Below are positions 33,300 through 42,168 of a stretch of 64,000 nucleotides of DNA, piece by piece. Origin of the DNA: Sinorhizobium alkalisoli (GTDB lineage: Bacteria; Pseudomonadota; Alphaproteobacteria; Rhizobiales; Rhizobiaceae); the NCBI RefSeq assembly GCF_008932245.1, contig NZ_CP034910.1:186001-250000 (forward strand), written 5' to 3'. Position 1 is the stretch's first letter, and every line of letters begins with the position of its first letter. A program made the position numbers and the translations under genes. The notes under the pieces are model-generated. The model was given only the letters and a program-made list of their open reading frames with translations. It ran no database searches and was not told where the DNA came from.

Positions 33300-33409
33300 G
33301 AATGCCGCTCGGACTTCCGCCGCAGTCTCTCGACCGTCCGCCCTGGAGACCATGCCCTCCTTTGCCTTCCGATCAATGTCGGCAACGCGAACTTTCCACC
33401 CGCTCGGCC

Positions 33410-33820
33410 TCATCCGGAATTCGCCAGCGCCTCGACCAAGCGGACAAATGTCCGTCGGACACGGGCGTCCTTTATTTTTGTGAAAGACCGGTTGAGAGCT
33501 ATGCCCTCGGACGAGGTTAAAAACTGAGCGATTTCTTCGCTTTCCTCACTGCCGTCTTTTTGCGGTTGTGCCGATACATCCGGCCCCTGTTGGAAGAAGA
33601 AGGCAACGGGCACGCCAAGGATATTCGCTATGGCCTGCAACCGGCTCGACCCAACGCGATTGGTGCCCTTCTCGTATTTCTGGACTTGCTGAAATGTGAC
33701 GCCGAGCCCCTCCGCCAGGGCAGATTGGCTCATCCCCATTAGAACGCGCTGCAGGCGAATGCGACTGCCAACATGGACATCGATGGCATGCGGAGTCTTC
33801 TGCTTAGGCTGATCGAGCAT
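33410..33820 (-). CDS. XRE-family transcriptional regulator
   Basis: A 136-residue protein with a Cro/CI-type helix-turn-helix (VGSRIRLQRVLMGMSQSALA, GVTFQQVQKYEKGTNRVG) in residues 15-75 and a short C-terminal region (SEEIAQFLTSSEGIALNRSF). It is intact and complete. It is divergent from the serine recombinase at 34018, so the intervening 200 bases with the inverted repeat are its probable operator region. A decayed relative lies at 4467-4620. Confidence 0.9.
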   Translation of the reverse strand: MLDQPKQKTPHAIDVHVGSRIRLQRVLMGMSQSALAEGLGVTFQQVQKYEKGTNRVGSSRLQAIANILGVPVAFFFQQGPDVSAQPQKDGSEESEEIAQFLTSSEGIALNRSFTKIKDARVRRTFVRLVEALANSG

Positions 33821-33953
33821 CGTTACCTCTTTTGAAGCCGGTCATTTGGGGTGGGGATGTCGTTCTCGACGGAAGCCGGTGAACCGTCTTGCCTGTTCAT
33901 CGCGATGTCCGTAATGGTTGTACGCGATGATTCCTGAAACTACTTTTGATTGC

Positions 33954-34004
33954 CCTATGACATAACCTCTGTCATGGCGTCAATCGAAAAAGTTATGTCA
34001 TAGG
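33954..34004. repeat. Perfect 13-bp inverted repeat upstream of the recombinase
   Basis: CCTATGACATAAC (33954-33966) and GTTATGTCATAGG (33992-34004) are perfect inverted copies 25 bases apart, ending 13 bases before the recombinase ATG. This could be a resolvase site (res), an operator for the recombinase or the divergent XRE protein, or an mRNA hairpin overlapping the start. Confidence 0.85.
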
Positions 34005-34017
34005 ATGTGTTTTTGAA

Positions 34018-34617
34018 ATGAGGCGCGGATACATTCGTCTGTCAAAGGCTGGGCCTTCTCTTGAGGATCAGCAAAAGGCACTAGCGAGTGCTGGCATCGA
34101 CGATTTCTCGGAGTACGGGCCGGTCTATGTTGACGTGATCCCTAAACACAACCAGCCGACGCTGCCGCAGCGGCTTGAGGCGATCCGCAGCCTGGAAGCG
34201 GGTGACGAACTGGTGGTCGCAAGCGCTTCGCGTCTTGGCACATCCACTGGCGACGTGCTGGATGCAATGAAGGCAATAGGCGACCAAAGGGCTGCACTCT
34301 TCGATGCCGAAACCGGCGAAACCGTCATCTGGCACCCTGACGCTGCGAAGGTGATCGAGTTCGCACGTCGTGCTGAAGGCGAGAACCGCAGAGAGATCGC
34401 AGCAAAAATGCGCCGGGCAAGGGTTACGTCCGGAAAAGTAGGTGGCGCGCCAGAGAGATTCGGAGCGGAAGCCTTAGCCGAGGCAGAGAAGCTGTGGGCT
34501 GATCCAAAGCTCTCGTCCAGCGAGGTGGCGCGCCTAACAGGGATCAACGTCCGTACGCTTTATCGACGCCTTGGTGACCGGGGCGGAAAAAAATTCGGTT
34601 CCGAACAAGGTGGATGA
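34018..34617 (+). CDS. Serine recombinase (resolvase/invertase family)
   Basis: A 199-residue protein. The N-terminal catalytic domain starts MRRGYIRLSKAGPSLEDQQ with the nucleophilic Ser in RLSKAG, then VASASRLGTSTGDVLDAM, where the usual DRL(S/A)R is altered to ASRLG. The C-terminal helix-turn-helix (SSSEVARLTGINVRTLYRRL) binds DNA. The length fits a small resolvase. The unusual active-site arginine region leaves activity uncertain. A perfect inverted repeat just upstream may be its site. Its stop lies 4 bases from the end of the convergent LuxR gene. Confidence 0.82.
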   Translation: MRRGYIRLSKAGPSLEDQQKALASAGIDDFSEYGPVYVDVIPKHNQPTLPQRLEAIRSLEAGDELVVASASRLGTSTGDVLDAMKAIGDQRAALFDAETGETVIWHPDAAKVIEFARRAEGENRREIAAKMRRARVTSGKVGGAPERFGAEALAEAEKLWADPKLSSSEVARLTGINVRTLYRRLGDRGGKKFGSEQGG

Positions 34618-34621
34618 GTGC

Positions 34622-35392
34622 TTAGCACGGTGTGCGAGGCGCAGTGAGTCTAGCGTCGCTCCGGAAGTAGCGCGACGCCGCCTCCGTCCGGTTGCGCACG
34701 TTCATCTTCTTGTAGATGTTGCGGGCATGCACCCTGACGGTGTTTTCGGAAAGCTTGAGACGATCGGCGATGATCTTGTTCTGCGTGCCCACGCAGATGA
34801 GATCGAGAATCTGGGTCTCGCGCATCGTCAGGCGGCCTTGGCCAAAGTCGGCCTCGCGTTCCAAATCGGTGTTTTCCGAACACGATTGTTTTCGCGCGTC
34901 AGGGCCTCCCCCTGCGAGACCTCTCGGCGCTACGCGCCGAAGCAAAGCGGCGGGAAAATGCTCGCCGCCCTTCATCAAGAGATCGATGGCGGCAAGGCAT
35001 ACGTCGAGATTGAGATTAAGGGGCAGCACGCCGTGAACCAACCCTTCATCGACAAATCCCGCGATTGACGAGTCGAGCTCGTCCGCATTCTGCACCATCA
35101 GGCCGATCGCGGCCTTCGGATGGAACTCGTGGATCGTCCTCATGATCGATGGAAATGCTGCCGTCGGCAGGCGGTAGAGCATGACCAGGCTTACGTCGAC
35201 AAGATTGCCGCCCAGGAGACCGTCGGCATCGGAAAGGCTTACTATGTCTTGATCTTGAAAACGCGTGCTGATCGCCTGCGTCAGACATTCGGCGAACAGG
35301 TCGGTCTTCGCGAGCATTACAATCTTGCTTTTCTTCGGCAATGCCCTGTTGTTATCTTCAAAATTGCCGATGGTCGAGTTCGTGCGGTACAT
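34622..35392 (-). CDS. LuxR/NarL-type transcriptional regulator
   Basis: A 256-residue protein with a receiver-like N-terminal domain (about 20-140; KIVMLAKTDLFAECLTQAI) lacking an obvious phospho-acceptor Asp motif, and a C-terminal LuxR helix-turn-helix (LTMRETQILDLICVGTQNKI, LSENTVRVHARNIYKKM). Such pseudo-receiver LuxR proteins regulate exopolysaccharide or motility genes in rhizobia, but nothing nearby identifies a target. It converges with the recombinase gene. Confidence 0.85.
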   Translation of the reverse strand: MYRTNSTIGNFEDNNRALPKKSKIVMLAKTDLFAECLTQAISTRFQDQDIVSLSDADGLLGGNLVDVSLVMLYRLPTAAFPSIMRTIHEFHPKAAIGLMVQNADELDSSIAGFVDEGLVHGVLPLNLNLDVCLAAIDLLMKGGEHFPAALLRRVAPRGLAGGGPDARKQSCSENTDLEREADFGQGRLTMRETQILDLICVGTQNKIIADRLKLSENTVRVHARNIYKKMNVRNRTEAASRYFRSDARLTAPRTPC

Positions 35393-36073
35393 TTGTCCCT
35401 CCTTGGCATTCCTTTTTTGCTGGCTCTGTGTCGCTGCCTTACTGTGTTAATTTTCTACCTAAAGCATTGCGTAGATAATTTGCGAAAAATGCTTAATTTG
35501 ATGATCCAGCGTGGACAAAAATAGCTAAGCGGTCACTCAATACTTGGCTCCACTTATGCTCTATCAATACGACCAACGAACGCCATTGTCATTATCGCGC
35601 AGTCCCGATAATTATCGCGCCGTTCATTTCTACTCAAAATGGACTAGCTCAGATCGGCGTCAAACAGGGTACAGCGCCGGCGCGGGCAGGCCATTGACGG
35701 CAAGGCGCCGTCCGGCAGTAAGGCGAGAAACCAAGGAACGGCAACGAAAGGAGCCTGGGACCGGGGTTGCACCGGCGGACCCGGTCCCAGTCAGGAGGCG
35801 GGAAGGACGAGGAGGTCCGACGCAAGCGGCCCAGCGCGACGGTTCTCCAGCCGTCTGGTGGCTGAAACGAACGAGAGGTTCACTTGCGTGGTCGGCCGTC
35901 TTCGCAAATTGGGACGTCCGTTGAGCAGCCTCCCAGGGCGCCGCCGCCCACCACCCCGGTGTCCAGCCGAGACCTCCGGCGCGCCAAAGGCCGGCCGCTA
36001 ACTCTTTTGTGTAGCTTTCGGCCACTGCGCCCAGGCGTTTACAATCCGCGCGCGAAATGGCGGAGAGGGGGCC
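35393..36073. other. Gene-poor stretch with a strong GC-rich hairpin
   Basis: No convincing gene. A perfect 11-bp stem, CTGGGACCGGG (35755-35765) with CCCGGTCCCAG (35780-35790), encloses a 14-base loop, in a purine-rich context (AGGAGGCGGGAAGGACGAGG) that looks more like structured RNA or intron-like sequence than protein-coding DNA. A long minus-strand open frame across it (35660-36406) has poor composition and I do not call it. Confidence 0.4.
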
Positions 36074-36240
36074 ATGCACTATCGCCCGCAAAAGAGGTCG
36101 CTGCTTTTCACGGCACCTGGACTGGTGATCGGCGCGCTCGCGGTCGGGTCTGCCGGCGGCATGAGCGTGAGCCCTGCCGACGTTCTTGCGCTGATCGAGA
36201 AGCCTCACCTTCTCATCGCCGTTCTGTTTGTTTGCAGCGC
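36074..36240 (+). pseudogene. Small gene truncated by an IS21-family end
   Basis: An ATG at 36074, preceded by GGAGAGGGGG, opens a peptide (MHYRPQKRSLLFTAPGLVIG, then SAGGMSVSPADVLALIEKPH) with one hydrophobic stretch. From about 36226 the bases match the terminus of an IS21-type element, and the frame runs through it to 36313. The native C-terminus is therefore lost. Family not recognised. Confidence 0.45.
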
Positions 36241-36242
36241 GA

Positions 36243-36279
36243 CAACCAAGATGAGACGAAGCGTCAATCAAGATGAGAC
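36243..36279 (+). repeat. IS21-type terminal repeats
   Basis: CAACCAAGATGAGAC (36243-36257) and CAATCAAGATGAGAC (36265-36279) are two direct copies with 22-base spacing. Multiple short terminal repeats of this type mark the ends of IS21-family elements and are bound by IstA. No matching right end or istB was seen in the window. Confidence 0.7.
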
Positions 36280-36359
36280 TCGGCAGCAGCGGTGGAACGC
36301 AGAGAGGGCGTAGCCCGAACGGAGTTCTACCGCTGCTGGCGCGCCGATTCATCTGGTGA

Positions 36360-37457
<1,098 letters not shown>

Positions 37458-37573
37458 CGCCCTGCCCCGCCAACTCAGCTGGTGCACCGCCGCTCTGCCC
37501 GCACCGAAGCCGCCACGGAGACCGGCGCGATCGGGCCTGCCCGACGCGCGAATGCGGATCGAGGGACTGATTG

Positions 37574-38476
37574 ATGCCTGAATCGCCGGTTGCCTCCAAC
37601 ATGACATTGGATTTCGCGGCGGTTCGGGAGAACCTGTTTCCGGCCAGTCATGAAGCGATCGGCGACTGGCTTACCTTCCCCTGGCATCGTGACCGAACTA
37701 ACAAAATCCAGGCCCACAAGGTCCATTCGTCGCAAGCCATCGCCATCGATGTGTTCGGCACGCTCAAGATGAGCATTGACCGCGATCGCGTCCTCGATGC
37801 CATCGCCCGGCATGTGGGTGTATCACCTGGCGGCCCCTGGTCGATAGCTCTCGAGTGGACCGATACCGACCGACTGTTGGGCGAACCGCGGCCGACCCAA
37901 GTCGACGCCCTTGCGATTGGGTCAAAGGCGGCACTGATCATCGAATGCAAATTCACCGAGCCGGGCGGGAAATGCAGCCAGGCCAGCGGGTCACGCACCA
38001 GGCAGCCGCAGTGCAATGGCAACTACATCGAGCAGGCCAACCCCGGCAGCGGCGTGCGTTCCCGGTGCACCCTTGCAGGCAAGGGGATCCGCTACTGGGA
38101 CTATATCCCAAAGGTCTTCGCACTCGACCCGGCGGCCAACTACGCACCCTGCCCTTTTGCCGGCGACGCGTATCAATGGATGCGCAACGTGGTGCTGGCG
38201 GCTGCGATCGGCGAGCACTGGAACCTCAAAGCCGCCGCCGTTGGCGCCTTCGCCGACCACCCGAGTTTTCCGACGGCACGGAAGGCGAGACGCGGCCTGC
38301 TTGATCCGAGCCTCGGCGGTCAAGCCACAATCACGCCAATCTCCTATCAGGAGATCATCGCCATGGCGTGCCACGTTGGCCTGGATCAGCAGCTTTGGAA
38401 CGACCTTGCTGCATGGGTCGAACAAAAGATCGCGAAGGCTTCACTGCGCTTTGATAGTGCCACCACCGCCAACTAG
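37574..38476 (+). CDS. PD-(D/E)XK nuclease-like protein
   Basis: A 300-residue cytoplasmic protein. The core contains TQVDALAIGSKAALIIECKF, a D-(x)n-ExK arrangement typical of restriction-endonuclease-like folds. The N-terminal region (TFPWHRDRTNKIQAHKVHSS) and C-terminal part are not recognised. It follows the DUF2726 chimera by about 115 bases on the same strand. DNA cleavage or defence is possible, but no methyltransferase partner is present, so the role is open. Confidence 0.55.
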   Translation: MPESPVASNMTLDFAAVRENLFPASHEAIGDWLTFPWHRDRTNKIQAHKVHSSQAIAIDVFGTLKMSIDRDRVLDAIARHVGVSPGGPWSIALEWTDTDRLLGEPRPTQVDALAIGSKAALIIECKFTEPGGKCSQASGSRTRQPQCNGNYIEQANPGSGVRSRCTLAGKGIRYWDYIPKVFALDPAANYAPCPFAGDAYQWMRNVVLAAAIGEHWNLKAAAVGAFADHPSFPTARKARRGLLDPSLGGQATITPISYQEIIAMACHVGLDQQLWNDLAAWVEQKIAKASLRFDSATTAN

Positions 38477-38592
38477 CGGGCGCGCAGTGTCAGTACACTC
38501 CAAGTGCCCACCTCCACGTTCCGCATGGCTTGGCTACCGCGGACATTGCGCCTCAGCGGGTTTCTTGGCCAGACACCAGTGGTGCCACCTCG

Positions 38593-39204
38593 CTATTCGA
38601 CATCAAATCGTTCAAGCATCGCCTTGAACCAAAGGTTCTGTGCAAGAAGCTGTTCAGCCAGCAACCTCTTGAGGCGTTTGTTGTCTGCATCCAGGGCGGC
38701 AAGCTCGTCGAGGGAGATGGGATTTTCTACAGTCCCGCTCTGCGCCTTTCGATCCTCGTGCCGAGCCTTCGAGTCGTACGCGATCGCCTGGGCGGCGGCA
38801 CGCTTGGCGCGCTTTCGAGGAGTGCCGGTAGATGTCGTTCGAGGCTGCGATGCCGGTTGGCTCTTCTGTCCTTGGCCATTCACTTCGGCCGGATGATCGG
38901 CCTCGTGGGGCTTCGGGATTTCGACCTCTGCGCCGTTGGTAAATGCTGTCGCTGCTCGCGCAACGTCGACATCGTCGGCGCGATCGTAGACAGACTCTGC
39001 ATTGATCGGATCAGCCGGCTTGGTTTCACCCGGGTCGGGCGTTCCAGGTGGTTCATTTGAATTGAACAGATGCGGCGCCGTATCTTCCACTTCGCGGGCC
39101 AAAGCCTTGAGATCTGTGTCTCCCCAGATTGAGTTCGTCTGGGCTTTTGGCAGTCGTCGTCCCGACTTGAATTCGACAACGAATCTCCGTTGTGGCGTCT
39201 TCAT
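38593..39204 (-). CDS. Rhizobial SyrB-associated hypothetical protein (203 aa)
   Basis: Starts MKTPQRRFVVEFKSGRR, then a long disordered charged middle, and ends in a coiled coil (ALDADNKRLKRLLAEQLLAQ, LWFKAMLERFDVE). The ending resembles the terminal coil of the SyrB-like protein at 39446 (LRKLLAEKLRAENAELRK), and the N-terminus matches the frameshifted copy ending at 40857. Probably a DNA- or protein-binding regulator of rhizobial plasmids; no experimental function is known to me. Confidence 0.65.
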   Translation of the reverse strand: MKTPQRRFVVEFKSGRRLPKAQTNSIWGDTDLKALAREVEDTAPHLFNSNEPPGTPDPGETKPADPINAESVYDRADDVDVARAATAFTNGAEVEIPKPHEADHPAEVNGQGQKSQPASQPRTTSTGTPRKRAKRAAAQAIAYDSKARHEDRKAQSGTVENPISLDELAALDADNKRLKRLLAEQLLAQNLWFKAMLERFDVE

Positions 39205-39445
39205 CTACTTTCGATCCCAAAGCGTGAAAAATTCTACGCCGATTTGGCGCCGCTGCATTCCTACTGGCGCACCAATACAGCCCCTCCTCGCGCGCTTCAA
39301 CTGCTCGCCCTGGCGCGCCGTTCACCCGGCAAGAGGCGGGGAACGGCAGCGCTTCGTTTGCCGCGACAATGCCAATGGGGAGCAAAGATCAGCTTGTGGC
39401 TAACACGAAGGACGCCGAAGAAAGGGTCGCCCCGCGCAACCCGGA

Positions 39446-39901
39446 CTAGTCGAGACCGAGCCTCTTGCGCAGTTCGGCATTTTCCGCTCGCAGCTTCTCC
39501 GCCAGCAGCTTGCGGAGTCTCCGGTTTTCCTCTTCGAGCTGGACAAGATCTGCCAACTCATCGCCGGCCGGTAGGGGTTTGGTGCTCTTCGTGTCCTTTT
39601 GCTCGACAGGTTTCGCAGCGCCTTTCCAATGGTAGTAGGTTTGCTCTGAAATGCCGGCGCTCTTGATAGCATCCTTGAGAGTGTTGCCTCCGGTGACTCG
39701 CGTCGCGATCAGCTTGAGCTTCTCGCTTTTCTCTTGCTCGGTATAGCCCCTGCGTTTAGCGGCCGACGTCTTTGATTGAACTGGTTCGGAAGCCGCCTTC
39801 TGAGGCTGTGACGACCTCCGCTTCTTAGCCATTGGTGCTTTCACTTCTGCTTCCGTCGCTACAGCCGCAGCAACCGGTCCCGCATTACTCTCGTCAGCCA
39901 T
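39446..39901 (-). CDS. syrB: SyrB-like transcriptional regulator
   Basis: A 151-residue basic protein starting MADESNAGPVAAAV, with a basic linker (KKRRSSQPQK), an IS3-OrfA-like helix-turn-helix (TLKDAIKSAGISEQTYYHWK) and a C-terminal leucine-rich coil (LEEENRRLRKLLAEKLRAEN, ending RKRLGLD). This is the pattern of SyrB from Sinorhizobium meliloti, a repressor of syrM. The start is ATG 39901 with AAGGAGGG 8 bases upstream. It is intact, unlike its neighbours at 40259 and 40987. The regulatory target is not in the window. Confidence 0.8.
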   Translation of the reverse strand: MADESNAGPVAAAVATEAEVKAPMAKKRRSSQPQKAASEPVQSKTSAAKRRGYTEQEKSEKLKLIATRVTGGNTLKDAIKSAGISEQTYYHWKGAAKPVEQKDTKSTKPLPAGDELADLVQLEEENRRLRKLLAEKLRAENAELRKRLGLD

Positions 39902-39907
39902 CAGCAA

Positions 39908-40258
39908 TTCCCTCCTTTAGTCATCGCCTGTTTTCGGCTGAGTGTTCCACAGAGTCAACACAACCATGAGAGTCCTGCTTCACGGAACGTTGAGGCCTGG
40001 GCTGGGCCCAGAGCTTGACTGCGACGGTGAAAGGCTCCCAACGCTCACCTGGAATAAACGCCGCCCTGCCCACGATCCCCCAAGTTGACGATCGTGGCGA
40101 CCCCTACAGATTGGCGCAGGTTCGGCTCGAGCACGATTATGATACCGCGGGTTACCGCCTTCTCGAAATCACGCCCGTCACGGCTAAGGCGTCGGCGACG
40201 GGCTTCGCCGCCAAGCAAGGACGGCGCAAGTGCGCGTTTATTGGGAACGCCACCAAGC
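39908..40258. other. Intergenic spacer (about 350 bases)
   Basis: Lies upstream of the SyrB-like gene and downstream of its frameshifted relative. It has no gene I can support; it presumably carries the promoter of the SyrB-like gene at its left end. A short GC-rich palindrome (GGGCTGGGCCC, near 40000) is visible. Confidence 0.4.
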
Positions 40259-40857
40259 TCACGAAATGTCGAACCGCCCAAGCATCTTCTTTAGCTGAAC
40301 GTTCTGCAGATGAAGCTTTTCAGCCAATTGGGTCCTCAGCATTTTGATTTCTTCATCGAGTGTTCCCACTTCCTGGTAGAACACGTCACGTGAAGATGAG
40401 GGCTGCGAGCTTTGATGCTTTGGGGCGACGGCGCTCCTTCCAGCCACGCGGGCATCGGCTCTCTTTTCACGTCCTCGACGCTTCAGCCGCGGTTTGCTCT
40501 GCGACTTTGCGCTCGCTGGGTTTCCGGAATCAACGACTTCGCCTCGTCATCCGATTGGCCGGCTTCGTCTCGCGCAGTTGTTCGGGCCCCTTCAGCATCG
40601 ATCAGCGATTTCAACGCATGCGCGGCATCGCCATGACCTTTCGCCTTATCCGATGCGAGCGACCCTTGATCAGCCGAGCCGTCCTCATCGTGGGCAAGTG
40701 GACTGGCAGCTACCGTCGAACTGGCTGGATGCGTGGACGAATCCACTTCTCTCTCGAGATCCTTGGGTTCGTTGTCATCCCCGATCGAACTCCCTTGCGC
40801 TTCCGCCGGTGGTCGCCGCGATGTCAATCGGGCAATGAATTTCCACGGTGTCTTCAT
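40259..40857 (-). pseudogene. Frameshifted paralogue of the protein at 38593
   Basis: Starts MKTPWKFIARLTSRRPP and runs through an acidic middle, then leaves frame near 40540-40555. The next frame reads NPASAKSQSKPRLKRRGREK and ends in the coil EIKMLRTQLAEKLHLQ, VQLKKMLGRFDIS. Start and end both match the intact protein at 38593-39204 (MKTP..., KAMLERFDVE). One frame change is enough to rejoin the gene, so it is either recently broken or contains a sequencing error. Confidence 0.65.
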
Positions 40858-40986
40858 AGTGTCCCACCTTGAGCGTGCCGGCCTACGATCCTGCTGCAGC
40901 GGTTGCTTTCTCACACCTTTTGAGACTGCAACACCGCCGCGGGAAGGAGCCAGCGCAAACCTGCCTGCCGCGGCCTGTGCGGCCTA

Positions 40987-41246
40987 TCAAGCTCTGTACC
41001 GATCAAACGCCGTCAGCCTTTTGACCGGTGGGTCGGCCTCTTCCCACCGGTAGATCTCTGACCTCAGGAAAGCGAGCTCCGCGGCGAGCTGCTCCTGCGA
41101 TAGCTGCCGCTCTCCTCCAAAAGCCGGGCCATACCCTCGTCATCGAGTTGCGTCTGCCGCCGCAGCTTCAAGGGTCCTCGCAGCTTTACGACGACGTCAT
41201 CCCCTGGCTCAGGCGGCGAGGAAAACATATCCAGCTGAGATGTCAT
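40987..41246 (-). pseudogene. Frameshifted small rhizobial protein
   Basis: ATG at 41246 starts MTSQLDMFSSPPEPGDDVVV and continues to MARLLEE. A one-base shift near 41115 leads into RQLSQEQLAAELAFLRSEIY and ends AFDRYRA with TGA at 40987. Repaired, it would be a soluble protein of about 86 residues with a helical C-terminus. It is next to the SyrB-related genes. No family is recognised. Confidence 0.5.
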
Positions 41247-42168
41247 CGGCCTCCAGTGTCCTCAGGCTTCGGGCGCACCACTAAGGTGCGGATCATGCGT
41301 CAGGATAGAAACCGAGGGTGACTCTGGCAATGCGAATGAGGTCGGCAGAACCGGACACACAAGCCAAAATGCCCGTAAAATCTGTTGAAAAGACACACCG
41401 AGCCTCCGGCACCGCTCTCTGGCTACGGCGCGCTCGAGGGTCGCTCGCGAGCGGCTTCGCTACCACCTAACCACACCACCTGTGGGGACGCGACCCAGTC
41501 AATCGATAGATGATGGGTTGTGCAAGGTTGGAGTTGACCGTTTTCGATGGCGAGGCGACACTTCTGCAGCAAGACAGGAGGAAAAATAATGGCCGAGCCA
41601 GACCACTGGCGCCACATGGCAAAAAATCGGCAGTCGGATCCTCGTCCGATCCGCCCGTCCGAAGCGGCTGAAGGCGTTGCTGCCCGTCCTTGCACAGTCC
41701 TGCCGAACGCAGTGCCCTTTCGATCACCGCCTGAATGTCTCCTTGTCGATCCGGCTGTGATCGGCCGGCTGCATGTCTGGTCGGGCGGGACCTGGTGTAG
41801 TCAGCTCTTGCCCGCCGACCCTGGATCGACGGGGTCAGGCCCCACGAGCGGGCCATATAGAGGGTAGAGGAGATTCCTGCGTCCAGCATGTAAGGCGCGG
41901 CGTGTCCGTAACCCGATGCTACGTCGTGTGGTGTCCCATGGCCAATGCCCTCTATGAGGTAAAGGTCGATCGCGTCCCTGCCGGATCGGTCGCGCCAGGC
42001 CAGCCTTTTGTGCCCGAAAGGCTGACTTGCACAGACCTGAGAAGCAGCGCACCATTATAAATAGTAAAACGTTCCGTCTACTGCTCCGTTCGAGGACACT
42101 TTCCCGTCGGCGATCGGGCATTAATCGGCATCAACGAGTGCGGCGGCAAGTCTGAACGGAGTTTCGAG
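41247..42168. other. Stretch of about 900 bases with only weak ORFs
   Basis: The best candidate is 41589-41867 plus: an ATG with AGGAGG 7 bases upstream encoding about 92 residues (MAEPDHWRHMAKNRQSDPRP...), but with no recognisable family and a Pro/Gly-rich end; an overlapping minus-strand frame (41467-41889) is equally unconvincing. The last 120 bases hold an AT-rich segment (TTATAAATAGTAAAACG near 42055) that may be the phaC promoter. Confidence 0.35.
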
